Shown one piece after another: positions 1-6,498 of a DNA stretch of 6,498 nt. The stretch spans positions 1 to 6,498 of the forward strand of contig JAQTOL010000187.1 in the NCBI GenBank assembly GCA_028748945.1, given 5' to 3'. The notes below the pieces were generated by a model. The model searched no databases. It was not told where the DNA came from and saw only the letters and a program-made list of their open reading frames with translations. The first letter of the stretch is position 1. Every line of letters begins with the position of its first letter. The position numbers and the translations under genes are program-made. This stretch comes from Paludibacter sp. (GTDB lineage: Bacteria > Bacteroidota > Bacteroidia > Bacteroidales > Paludibacteraceae).

Positions 1-88
1 TGCATTGATGCAGGATGAAAAAAATACACAGGATAAAGTAAAAAAACAACAGGTCAGAGGTACTAAGAATGCCGAAAAAGACTGGTAA
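1..88 (+). CDS. batC: BatC-like TPR protein, C-terminal end only (partial)
   Basis: The frame starting at base 2 is open from the window edge to a TAA at 86-88. It encodes 28 residues beginning ALMQDEKNTQDKV and ending NAEKDW. This Lys/Gln/Glu-rich charged tail with an 'LMQDEKNTQDKVKKQQ' pattern is typical of the end of BatC, the small TPR protein of the Bacteroidota bat operon. No TPR unit is visible in this fragment, so the call rests on the tail and on the position directly upstream of batD and batE, which matches the known batC-D-E order. A BatB-type VWA-TPR protein is a less likely alternative. The start lies outside the window. Confidence 0.72.
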   Translation, partial: ALMQDEKNTQDKVKKQQVRGTKNAEKDW

Positions 89-165
89 ACAATATTGTAT
101 TTATCACTGCTTAGCTGCAGTTGTTAAGTACATAAATTATAATTCAAAAGACTCCAGATAAATAT
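89..165 (+). other. batC-batD intergenic gap with short palindrome
   Basis: These 77 bp separate the batC stop from the batD start, a wider gap than the 20 bp between batD and batE. The stretch is AT-rich. It holds a perfect 10-bp palindrome (ACAATATTGT, 89-98) directly after the batC stop and a TATAAT hexamer at 138-143. No properly spaced partner for the hexamer is visible, and no Bacteroidota-type TAnnTTTG element is seen. No Shine-Dalgarno sequence precedes batD. An internal promoter or a small processing element is possible but not demonstrated. Confidence 0.3.
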
Positions 166-1989
166 ATGAAACGCAAACTAATTTTTTTATCGTTTTTGTT
201 GCTTGGCATTTCGGTCGTAAAAGCAGATGAACCTGTGCGTTTTACTGCTTCTGCACCTTCTACGGTGATATTGGACAAGCCTTTTCAATTGGTATATTCG
301 GTAAATGCGGCCTGCAAAGATTTGCGCGTACCCGAGTTGTCGAATTTTGATATTCTTGCCGGACCTTTTCAGTCAAACAGTTCCAGCATGCAGATTATTA
401 ACGGGAGATCATCATCCTCTGTTTCTGTTTCATATACTTATACACTTCAGGCACAGAAAACCGGAACATTTACTATCGGGTCAGCCAGTGTAATAGTGAA
501 TAATCAGAAGTATACTTCCAATGGTGTCTCCATCAAAGTTCTTCCTGCTGATGCTGCATCAAAGTCGCAGAACAATCAGTCCGAATCCGTTTCCGGATCA
601 CAAGCAATTTCCAATGATAATATTTTTATTAAAACGACGGCTTCCAGGACGAATGTTTACGAACAGGAAGCCATTTTAGTTACCTACAAGTTATATACTT
701 TGGCAGATGTTGACCAATGTGTAAATAAAAAGATGCCCGATTTCGATGGTTTTATGAAGCAGGAAATCGATCAACCTCAAAACAAACAATTCTCATACGA
801 AAACTTTAAAGGCCGAAATTACGGAACTGTTGTACTTTATCAGGTGCTACTTTTCCCACAACGATCGGGTGTTATTCAAATAGATAAGGGAAATTTCGAA
901 GCAGTTGTACGTGTTCAAAACAAAACTGCATCAAGAAGTATTTTCGATGATTTCTTTGATTCATATACAAACGTTTCCAAGAATTTAATAGCTCCGGGAT
1001 TGAAAATTAATGTAAATGCACTCCCAGCTAATAAACCGGCTTCTTTTGGTGGTACGGTAGGCCATTTTACGCTGAATTCCTCCTTGTCCACTAATACGAT
1101 AAAAGCCAATAATGCCGTTACCCTGAAAATAAATATTGAGGGAACCGGGAATATGAAACTGATAAAGAATCCGGATATAAAATTCCCGGATGGCTTTGAG
1201 GTATATGATCCAAAGGTAAATAATAACTTTAAAACCACTTCCAATGGAGTCACAGGTTCAAAATCAATTGAATACCTGTTTATACCACGTCATTCAGGTG
1301 ATTTCGAAATTCCTGCAACAGAATTCTCGTATTTTGATGTGAATGAAAAAACCTATAAAACATTACGAACTCAGGCTTATAAGTTACAGGTTTTAAAAGG
1401 TGATGGGGGTGATAATACAACTGTTGTCGGAACATCATTTGTTGATAAAGAGGATGTAAAACTGTTAGGTAAAGACATCCGGTATATACAGACTGGAAAT
1501 TTCACCTTATCTCATGATGAGGAACCGCTTTTTGGAACACTCTTGTGCTGGTTGCTGTATCTAATCCCCTTGCTTGTTTCGTTATTTTTATTCGTTTTCT
1601 TCCGTAAGCAAATTAAGGAGAACTCCAATTTAGCTTTTGTGAGAAATAAAAAAGCTAATAGTGTTGCCCGGAAACGATTGAAAATTGCTCAGAAGTTATT
1701 GAATGCAGGTGATAAAGATAAGTTCTACGAAGAAGTTCTTAAAGCAACCTGGACTTATCTGAGTGATAAGTTATCGATACCGATAGCATCACTTACGAAG
1801 GAACGCGTTGAACTGGAATTAGCAAGTCGTGGAGTTGATCCTGCTGTTGTTCAACAGTTCACTCAAATTCTGAATACCTGTGAATTTGCCCGTTACGCTC
1901 CAAATTCAGGTCAACAGGAAATGGGTAATTTATACGATGAGACCATCGATACCATAAGTGAATTAGAAAACTTTATTAAAAAATCGTAA
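166..1989 (+). CDS. batD: BatD family envelope protein (Bat operon)
   Basis: This 607-residue protein belongs to the BatD family, part of the Bat (Bacteroides aerotolerance) system thought to form an envelope complex with the VWA proteins BatA and BatB. A signal peptide covers residues 1-20 (KRK, hydrophobic core, cleavage near VKA|DE). A large beta-rich periplasmic region follows (about 21-450). It carries the family-typical stretch GTGNMKLIKNPDIKFPDGF (326-344), then EVYDP. One transmembrane helix lies at about 457-479, followed by RKQIK, which suits a cytoplasmic side. The C-terminal domain (480-607) is helical and charged. An in-frame TAA at 133-135 bounds the reading frame upstream, and ATG 166 gives a complete signal peptide. 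The length is typical of the family. batE follows after 20 bp, so co-transcription is likely. The family's biochemical role is not settled; the early oxygen-tolerance phenotype is the source of the name. Confidence 0.93.
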   Translation: MKRKLIFLSFLLLGISVVKADEPVRFTASAPSTVILDKPFQLVYSVNAACKDLRVPELSNFDILAGPFQSNSSSMQIINGRSSSSVSVSYTYTLQAQKTGTFTIGSASVIVNNQKYTSNGVSIKVLPADAASKSQNNQSESVSGSQAISNDNIFIKTTASRTNVYEQEAILVTYKLYTLADVDQCVNKKMPDFDGFMKQEIDQPQNKQFSYENFKGRNYGTVVLYQVLLFPQRSGVIQIDKGNFEAVVRVQNKTASRSIFDDFFDSYTNVSKNLIAPGLKINVNALPANKPASFGGTVGHFTLNSSLSTNTIKANNAVTLKINIEGTGNMKLIKNPDIKFPDGFEVYDPKVNNNFKTTSNGVTGSKSIEYLFIPRHSGDFEIPATEFSYFDVNEKTYKTLRTQAYKLQVLKGDGGDNTTVVGTSFVDKEDVKLLGKDIRYIQTGNFTLSHDEEPLFGTLLCWLLYLIPLLVSLFLFVFFRKQIKENSNLAFVRNKKANSVARKRLKIAQKLLNAGDKDKFYEEVLKATWTYLSDKLSIPIASLTKERVELELASRGVDPAVVQQFTQILNTCEFARYAPNSGQQEMGNLYDETIDTISELENFIKKS

Positions 1990-2009
1990 ACATATAATTC
2001 AACCAATAT

Positions 2010-2762
2010 ATGAAACGCATAGCTCTGTTTTTATCTTTAATTTTGTGTTTTTGTTTAGCTTCTTTTGCTCAGTCGAATGCAGTGAAACTGGCTAATGATA
2101 TGTATGCAAAAAGCAATTATACAGATGCCGCAAAACAATATGAAAAAGTTTTGTCTACTGAAGGAGTTGCCCCCGAGCTATATTATAATCTGGGAAATGC
2201 ATATTTCAAAGTGAATGAAGTAGGATTATCAATTCTAAATTACGAACGTGCTTTGCGTCTGTCTCCCCGGTTTGATGATGCCCGTTACAATCTGGAATTG
2301 GCTCAATTGAAAGTAATTGATAATATTGTCCCAACGCCTTCTTTTTTTCTTGGTCGTTGGATTGAAAACCTTATTAAATTCATGACCTCCAATCAATGGC
2401 TTATTGTAAGTGTTTCGATTTTTATCCTTTTCCTGCTTTCGGCCTTTTTATTCGTTTTTGGATCGTCCCGTCAATTGCGTAAATCTTCATTTTATATAGG
2501 TTTGGCATTTTTGGGTTTAAGTCTCGTTACTGTTGTTTTTTCAGGAGTTCGCAAGGATCAGATGCTTAATCATCGTGAAGCTATAGTAATGTCGGGCGTT
2601 ATTACAGCCAAAAGTTCACCGGATAAAAGTGGAACAGATTTGTTCCAATTGCATGAAGGGACTAAAGTCATTATAAAAAGCACTTTAGGTAACTGGACAG
2701 AAATTACTCTGGGAAATGGAAGTATAGGTTGGGTCGAACAAAAGAGTATTGAAAAGATATAA
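2010..2762 (+). CDS. batE: BatE: TPR, two-helix membrane protein with SH3-like domain
   Basis: This 250-residue protein has the BatE architecture. A signal peptide covers 1-20 (core ALFLSLILCFCLA, cleavage near SFA|QS). Two TPR units follow: about 21-54 (AVKLANDMYAKSNYTDAAKQY) and 55-88 (ELYYNLGNAYFKVNEVGLSI). Transmembrane helices lie at about 129-151 and 160-180. The short loop between them (SSRQLRKSS) is positively charged and therefore probably cytoplasmic. A bacterial SH3-like domain occupies about 190-250 (ITAKSSPD, LHEGTKV, NWTEI, GSIGWV). By this topology both the TPR and SH3 modules face the periplasm, where they could bind BatD or the VWA partners. It sits 20 bp after batD and closes the canonical bat order. 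No Shine-Dalgarno sequence is visible. Its 15-nt start context is identical to that of batD. Confidence 0.92.
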   Translation: MKRIALFLSLILCFCLASFAQSNAVKLANDMYAKSNYTDAAKQYEKVLSTEGVAPELYYNLGNAYFKVNEVGLSILNYERALRLSPRFDDARYNLELAQLKVIDNIVPTPSFFLGRWIENLIKFMTSNQWLIVSVSIFILFLLSAFLFVFGSSRQLRKSSFYIGLAFLGLSLVTVVFSGVRKDQMLNHREAIVMSGVITAKSSPDKSGTDLFQLHEGTKVIIKSTLGNWTEITLGNGSIGWVEQKSIEKI

Positions 2763-2854
2763 TCATACTGAATATAAAAGCTAAACTGGACTTCTTGTTT
2801 CGAATGTACCCAATCCCGGAATTTCAATTTTCAATCATTTAAACATTTCGTGAA
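2763..2854 (+). other. batE to PAP2 intergenic spacer
   Basis: This 92-bp spacer contains no convincing hairpin followed by a T-run, so no intrinsic terminator for the bat operon is visible. It also lacks a clear TAnnTTTG Bacteroidota -7 element. A small direct repeat (TTTCAATTTTCAAT) lies near 2822-2835. An in-frame TAA at 2840-2842 fixes the downstream gene's upstream limit. The PAP2 gene may be read through from bat or may have a weak, unrecognised promoter here. Confidence 0.35.
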
Positions 2855-3529
2855 ATGAATATAATAAATACTCTGAATCTCTGGGATACAAATTTATTCC
2901 TGTTCATAAATGGAATTCATGCTTCCTTTTTCGATGGAATCATGTTTGCCATTAGTGCAAAACTTACCTGGGTCCCGCTTTATATTGCGGCCTTATATGT
3001 TGTAATTAAAAAATGGAAACGTGAATCCGTATGGGTGATACTGGCTCTGGTACTCTGTATTGTTATTGCTGATCAGGTGTCATCAGGCTTTATTAAACAT
3101 GCTGTTCAACGCCTGCGTCCTTCTCATGCTGAGGACTTAAAAGGGATGGTTCATTTAGTGAAAGGTTATGGAGGAGGAATGTTTGGCTTTGTATCATCTC
3201 ACGCTGCCAATTCCTTTGGTTTTGCCTTGCTGTCTTCAATCCTTTTCAAAAACAGGAAATATACTTTTGTCATTTTTGGTTGGGCAGCACTTTTGTCTTA
3301 TTCCCGTGTTTATTTAGGTGTTCATTATCCGGGTGACATCTTTGGTGGTATGATTGTAGGCGTCCTGGCAGCTATGATTTGTTTTTTTGCAATTAAAAAG
3401 TTGCGTCCTTCCATTCTTAAACTTCAAAATAATATCTCGCAGGCTGAACCGACCAATACTTTTATCCCTATATTGGTTTTGGGGCTTAGTTTTTTAGGCA
3501 TAATTATTTATAGCTTGTTTGTCTTTTGA
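2855..3529 (+). CDS. PAP2-family membrane lipid phosphatase
   Basis: This 224-residue integral membrane protein belongs to the PAP2 (type 2 phosphatidic acid phosphatase) superfamily. These enzymes remove phosphate from membrane lipids such as undecaprenyl pyrophosphate, phosphatidylglycerophosphate or lipid A. All three signature motifs are present. Motif 1 is K81-x6-R88-P89. Motif 2 is S114-S115-H116, a variant of PSGH that keeps the Ser and the catalytic His. Motif 3 is S150-R151-x5-H157-x3-D161, containing the nucleophile His. Hydrophobic helices lie at about 38-51, 58-74, 119-131, 135-149, 160-180 and 202-222. The last helix follows a polar linker (183-200) and extends beyond the catalytic core. 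An in-frame TAA 12 nt upstream makes ATG 2855 the only ATG choice. The substrate cannot be told from sequence. It converges with the Wzi-family gene, 8 bp apart. Confidence 0.92.
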   Translation: MNIINTLNLWDTNLFLFINGIHASFFDGIMFAISAKLTWVPLYIAALYVVIKKWKRESVWVILALVLCIVIADQVSSGFIKHAVQRLRPSHAEDLKGMVHLVKGYGGGMFGFVSSHAANSFGFALLSSILFKNRKYTFVIFGWAALLSYSRVYLGVHYPGDIFGGMIVGVLAAMICFFAIKKLRPSILKLQNNISQAEPTNTFIPILVLGLSFLGIIIYSLFVF

Positions 3530-3537
3530 CATCAGGT

Positions 3538-4989
3538 TTAATAATTGAATAGAATTCCGGTTTTGCGAATAGAAAATTGTAAACCCACTGAATTTCCATA
3601 CATAGGTCCAAAATCAGCTGCAAACGAACATCCAAATTCTACATTGACAATTTTCGGAAATTTTTTGTTGAGTTGAATCAATACAGATGTATTTTTCAAA
3701 ACATTAGGATATGGTTCATTATAAGCTCCATAATTATTCGAAAACGAAGTTAATGCCCTGTATTGAAATCCTTCAATATCTCCTTCTATTCCAAAATGAT
3801 GAACCTGAACCCTGTTGTTTAAAATATATTTCTCTCCATTTTTATTGTAAAGAGGTGATGTGATAAAAGGTGTACCGATTGTTCTGGAATAGTAGGTCCA
3901 ACCGGTTTGATAAACACCGTTATTGAAATAACTATCGTTTCCGCCATAAATCAGACCGTCTTTATCGTGATAGGGACCCGATTGATCTGTTGTATTGAGG
4001 TATTCATATAAGATTCCCTTTACATAGGGGAAATTCTTGTTCCGTATAGAAACTCCCCAAAGCCCATCGGGTAAATTGATGGTATTCCAAATCTCCCTGA
4101 TGGGTCCGTCTTCCGAAATGTTTTGCCAGTATCCACTGATTTTAAAGTCCGAAATATCAGCATCCAGTTTCATACTTTGCGATATAATGTGGTTGCCCAG
4201 GGCATTGATCTGGTCGGTTCGGAGTGCATCGGATCCGCCGGAACGACCGAAAAATATATCAATATAATCTTTTAATCCTGCCGGTTGCGCTCCCAATCCG
4301 GGTAGATTGCCACCCCATTGTGCTACATGATCCAGACCATACTGGATATGAACCGGAAGTTTTCCTCCCAGTTTCAGATAAACATATTTATGATGAAGCA
4401 AAACGTTTTGATCATAAAGATTATCGGTAAACCAACCATGTACCAAAGCTCCTTTAATTTCAACAAATCCGTTTGTAAAAGGTACCGGAGTGAAATGTTC
4501 AATGCCAAGAGTTATTTTGGGCATAGGACGTGCATTTTCTGAAAAAAGTAACCCACCACAGGATAAACTGGAATCCTGGTTTCCTATGTGTTCTTCCCTG
4601 GCACCGGCAATAAAATCAAAGACGAGGAAACGTGCTTTGGCATAATACTCATGAAAATAGGTATTTGTTTTACTTTGATTAGTCTGAATTAAAAAGTCAG
4701 CTTTGAAACCATAATCAAAATTTTTTGAACCTTTGTTGAAATCTTTCGATACTCCCAGAAGAAGATTGGCACTATACGGAGATGAAGCAATTTTTCCGTA
4801 TGATTTGTTTTGTAACCAAAATGGTGAATAAGTACCCGATGATGCTACACCCAACATGTTTATGTCATACTTAATCGTATCATTCTGAGCCGAAACGCCA
4901 AAGGGTAACAGGAATATAATCAAAGAAATAATAATGATTCTTTCAACTGATTTGAGGTTGATTCTCCCAATTGTATATTGTAAATGCAT
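3538..4989 (-). CDS. Wzi-family capsule assembly outer-membrane protein
   Basis: This protein resembles the Capsule_assemb_Wzi family: outer-membrane beta-barrels that, in E. coli Wzi, anchor capsular polysaccharide at the surface. I place the start at ATG 4989 (483 aa). An earlier ATG at 5031 would add 14 residues and overlap the Kelch gene by 26 bp without improving the signal peptide. From 4989, the n-region is followed by IIIISLIIFLLPFGVSA and cleavage near residue 34. Family-like blocks follow: SPFWLQNKSYG (~55-65), GIEHFTPVPFTNGFVEIKG (~162-180), YGLDHVAQWGG (~217-227), and the best-conserved block DKDGLIYGGNDSYFNN (~342-357) with GWTYYSRTIGTPF (~363-375). It ends in alternating strands with a terminal Tyr, as many barrels do. 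It lies 16 bp downstream of the Kelch lipoprotein gene. No other capsule genes are visible, so a capsule role is uncertain. Confidence 0.85.
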   Translation of the reverse strand: MHLQYTIGRINLKSVERIIIISLIIFLLPFGVSAQNDTIKYDINMLGVASSGTYSPFWLQNKSYGKIASSPYSANLLLGVSKDFNKGSKNFDYGFKADFLIQTNQSKTNTYFHEYYAKARFLVFDFIAGAREEHIGNQDSSLSCGGLLFSENARPMPKITLGIEHFTPVPFTNGFVEIKGALVHGWFTDNLYDQNVLLHHKYVYLKLGGKLPVHIQYGLDHVAQWGGNLPGLGAQPAGLKDYIDIFFGRSGGSDALRTDQINALGNHIISQSMKLDADISDFKISGYWQNISEDGPIREIWNTINLPDGLWGVSIRNKNFPYVKGILYEYLNTTDQSGPYHDKDGLIYGGNDSYFNNGVYQTGWTYYSRTIGTPFITSPLYNKNGEKYILNNRVQVHHFGIEGDIEGFQYRALTSFSNNYGAYNEPYPNVLKNTSVLIQLNKKFPKIVNVEFGCSFAADFGPMYGNSVGLQFSIRKTGILFNY

Positions 4990-5005
4990 AAATTGTAAAT
5001 TTAAA

Positions 5006-6004
5006 TCAGGGTTCAAAACTCCATAAATCATTCAATACTTCGGTATCATTTTCTCCAAAACCAATGTAACCTTTTCCATTCAGGGTGAATGCCAACGCAT
5101 TTTCACGCCCGCTGGCCGGTAGATTTCCTCTCTCGTACCAGATGTTTCTGGCTACGTCATATTCTAATATATCCGACTTTACTTCTCCGCCGGTTAGGTT
5201 ACCACCAAAATGACGTCCGGAGAATATAAAGATCCGGTCGTTAATAGTCAGCGAAACTGCGTTTTCACGACCATTACCTGGCATCGATTTTCGTTGGGTC
5301 CAGGTATCATTCATTGGGAAATATTCCCACCAGTCATTTGCATTAAACGTCCAGTAACCGGTTCCAAAATAGTAATGGTCCTTGTTTGCACCTGCAATTC
5401 CTCCCATACGAGCCGGCCCGGGGAAATTTTTTAATTTAGTCCATGTTCCGGATTCCCCTTCGGCCGGATCGTATTTCCATGTTTCTGTATTAAAATCAGA
5501 TCCGTTAAATCCTGAAGTTACATAAATTTTATTTTCAAAAACAAAACCGGCACAAGCATCGGTATAATTGCTGGGAAAATCCGCTTTCTTTGTCCAGGAA
5601 TTTGCTATTGGATCATACATCCAAAAATCTTTCAAACAAGCATCGGTATTATAGACACCCAGTGCAATATTAAATCCTAAACCGACATAAGCTTTTCCAT
5701 TTACCACTGCCGCAGTCGCTTTTACCCTGGCGACACCCGGAAAATCCGCTTTTTGTGTCCAACTGCTATCCATTGGGTCATATTGCCAGCAATCGTTTAG
5801 AGATCCGCTTCTGACAGCAGTTCTGCCAAGAGCCACATAAGCTTTATTGTCTATAACAAAAGCAACCGCTGACGCACGTCCGTTCCCGGGCATGGGAGTC
5901 ATTTTATTGAATGTAATAGTGGAATAGGGAGAATTGGCGGCATTGTTACAGCTGCTCAGCAGAAGTACAAGCAAGAAATAGAAAGTAGGTTTTATAAATT
6001 TCAT
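5006..6004 (-). CDS. Kelch-repeat lipoprotein (six-bladed propeller)
   Basis: This 332-residue protein starts with a lipoprotein signal: basic N-terminus, hydrophobic core FYFLLVLLL, lipobox LSSC with lipidated Cys19. The rest is six Kelch units of about 45-57 residues. Each has a GR/AR...A.....K.Y..G.G strand pair and a later W.YDP...W.....FP element: blades at about 38-89, 90-144, 145-195, 196-242, 243-296 and 297-332. The last blade stops after LWSFEP. The N-terminal strand TFNKMTPMP (31-39) matches the missing fourth strand (TWTQRKSMP type), which suggests velcro closure. The residues after Cys19 (NNAANS) lack the acidic surface-export signal described in Bacteroidota, so a periplasmic orientation is favoured. 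No catalytic motif is recognised; the fold mainly supports binding. It sits 15 bp after hisF and 16 bp before the Wzi-family gene. Confidence 0.9.
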   Translation of the reverse strand: MKFIKPTFYFLLVLLLSSCNNAANSPYSTITFNKMTPMPGNGRASAVAFVIDNKAYVALGRTAVRSGSLNDCWQYDPMDSSWTQKADFPGVARVKATAAVVNGKAYVGLGFNIALGVYNTDACLKDFWMYDPIANSWTKKADFPSNYTDACAGFVFENKIYVTSGFNGSDFNTETWKYDPAEGESGTWTKLKNFPGPARMGGIAGANKDHYYFGTGYWTFNANDWWEYFPMNDTWTQRKSMPGNGRENAVSLTINDRIFIFSGRHFGGNLTGGEVKSDILEYDVARNIWYERGNLPASGRENALAFTLNGKGYIGFGENDTEVLNDLWSFEP

Positions 6005-6019
6005 CGAAATATCATATTT

Positions 6020-6498
6020 TTATATTCTCACTTCAACACCTTTTTCTTTTAAATAACTTTTAAGTTCCGGGATGCCGATTTCTTTATAATGAAAAATACT
6101 GGCTGCGAGAGCTGCATCGGCTTTTCCTTCGCTGAAAACATCCACGAAATGCTCCATGGTTCCGGCTCCACCGCTTGCAATTACAGGTACATTCACCGCT
6201 TCGGAAACGGCACGGGTTATATCCAGAGCAAAACCATCTTTGGTTCCATCGTTATTCATTGAAGTCAGCAGTATTTCACCGACTCCGAGTGCTACGGCCT
6301 GTTTGGCCCATTCAACAGTACGAATCTCGGTTGGGATACGTCCACCATTTAAAAATACAAACCATTCACCATCAATAAACTTGGTGTCAATGGCCAACAC
6401 GACGCACTGGCTTCCGAACTGACTTGCCAAGTCGCTGATCAGTTTCGGATTCCGAACAGCAGAAGTATTCACTGAAATTTTATCGGCACCACAGGCCA
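6020..6498 (-). CDS. hisF: Imidazole glycerol phosphate synthase subunit HisF, C-terminal part (partial)
   Basis: HisF is the cyclase subunit that, with the glutaminase HisH, converts PRFAR and ammonia to IGP and AICAR in histidine biosynthesis. The frame is open to the right edge and gives 158 full codons starting [19 protein letters not shown]. The GTG at 6470-6472 encodes an internal Val, not the start. Visible (beta/alpha)8 features are VVLAIDTK, with the second catalytic Asp (Asp130 in the Thermotoga enzyme), and [13 protein letters not shown], which holds the residues matching Thr171 and Asp176. Phosphate-binding IASGGAG and AALAASIF, then the C-terminal helix [16 protein letters not shown], follow. 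The first ~90 residues, including the first catalytic Asp, lie outside. [10 protein letters not shown] matches the Bacteroidota variant. The usual partner hisIE is not directly downstream. Confidence 0.96.
   Translation of the reverse strand, partial: ACGADKISVNTSAVRNPKLISDLASQFGSQCVVLAIDTKFIDGEWFVFLNGGRIPTEIRTVEWAKQAVALGVGEILLTSMNNDGTKDGFALDITRAVSEAVNVPVIASGGAGTMEHFVDVFSEGKADAALAASIFHYKEIGIPELKSYLKEKGVEVRI

Noticed and set aside
138..143. TATAAT hexamer upstream of batD as a promoter -10 element
   Set aside because: No partner element at suitable spacing is visible, Bacteroidota use a different consensus, and AT-rich DNA yields such hexamers often.
915..1253. Open frame of 112 codons on the minus strand inside batD
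   Set aside because: It lies wholly within the strongly supported batD gene, shows no recognisable domain, and has the composition expected of an antisense shadow.
2570..2827. Minus-strand open frame of 85 codons across the end of batE and the following spacer
   Set aside because: It overlaps the SH3-like domain of batE and has no family resemblance or initiation context.
3520..3531. Small palindrome TGTCTTTTGACA at the PAP2 stop
   Set aside because: A 4-bp stem is too short to be a credible terminator and is partly coding.
3501..3546. Inverted repeat AATTATT (3502-3508) / AATAATT (3540-3546) at the convergent gene ends
   Set aside because: The stem is all A/T with a 31-nt loop and no following T-run, so it is unlikely to act as a terminator.
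4037..4542. Three overlapping plus-strand open frames inside the Wzi-family gene
   Set aside because: They are antisense to conserved Wzi blocks and encode low-complexity, unrecognisable peptides.
6156..6422. Plus-strand open frames opposite hisF
   Set aside because: hisF is unmistakable on the minus strand; these are its antisense shadows.
6470..6472. GTG as the start of a short hisF-like gene
   Set aside because: The frame continues to the window edge with HisF-type sequence (ACGADKIS), so this codon is an internal Val.

Overview
The window looks like chromosomal DNA from a member of the Bacteroidota, most likely the order Bacteroidales. It is AT-rich, and its starts lie in A/T-rich contexts without clear Shine-Dalgarno sequences. 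The gene content also fits: a Bacteroides-type bat operon, a Wzi-family outer-membrane protein with the Bacteroidota motif pattern, and a HisF with the Bacteroidota-type insert (LNGGRIPTE). I cannot name the genus.

Left half (1-3529, plus strand). The window opens in the last 28 codons of a batC-like TPR gene. Then come batD (166-1989) and batE (2010-2762), in the canonical batA-B-C-D-E order. Bat proteins form a predicted envelope complex: VWA-domain proteins BatA and BatB lie upstream, outside the window, and BatC, BatD and BatE supply TPR, beta-sandwich-like and SH3 interaction modules on the periplasmic face. After 92 bp there is an integral-membrane PAP2 lipid phosphatase (2855-3529), possibly read through from the bat operon.

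Right half (3538-6498, minus strand). Reading leftward from the right edge, the window holds the C-terminal ~60% of hisF (histidine biosynthesis), a six-bladed Kelch-propeller lipoprotein (5006-6004), and a Wzi-family beta-barrel protein (3538-4989). The gaps are only 15 and 16 bp, so the three genes are probably co-transcribed although a biosynthetic enzyme and two envelope proteins share no obvious pathway.

The two halves converge with 8 bp between stop codons and no visible terminator. No RNA genes, mobile elements, CRISPR arrays or long repeats were seen. The window is mostly ordinary core-genome material. Its least conventional aspect is the hisF-Kelch-Wzi arrangement, with no hisIE following hisF. 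I did not find a clearly new defence or mobile system.
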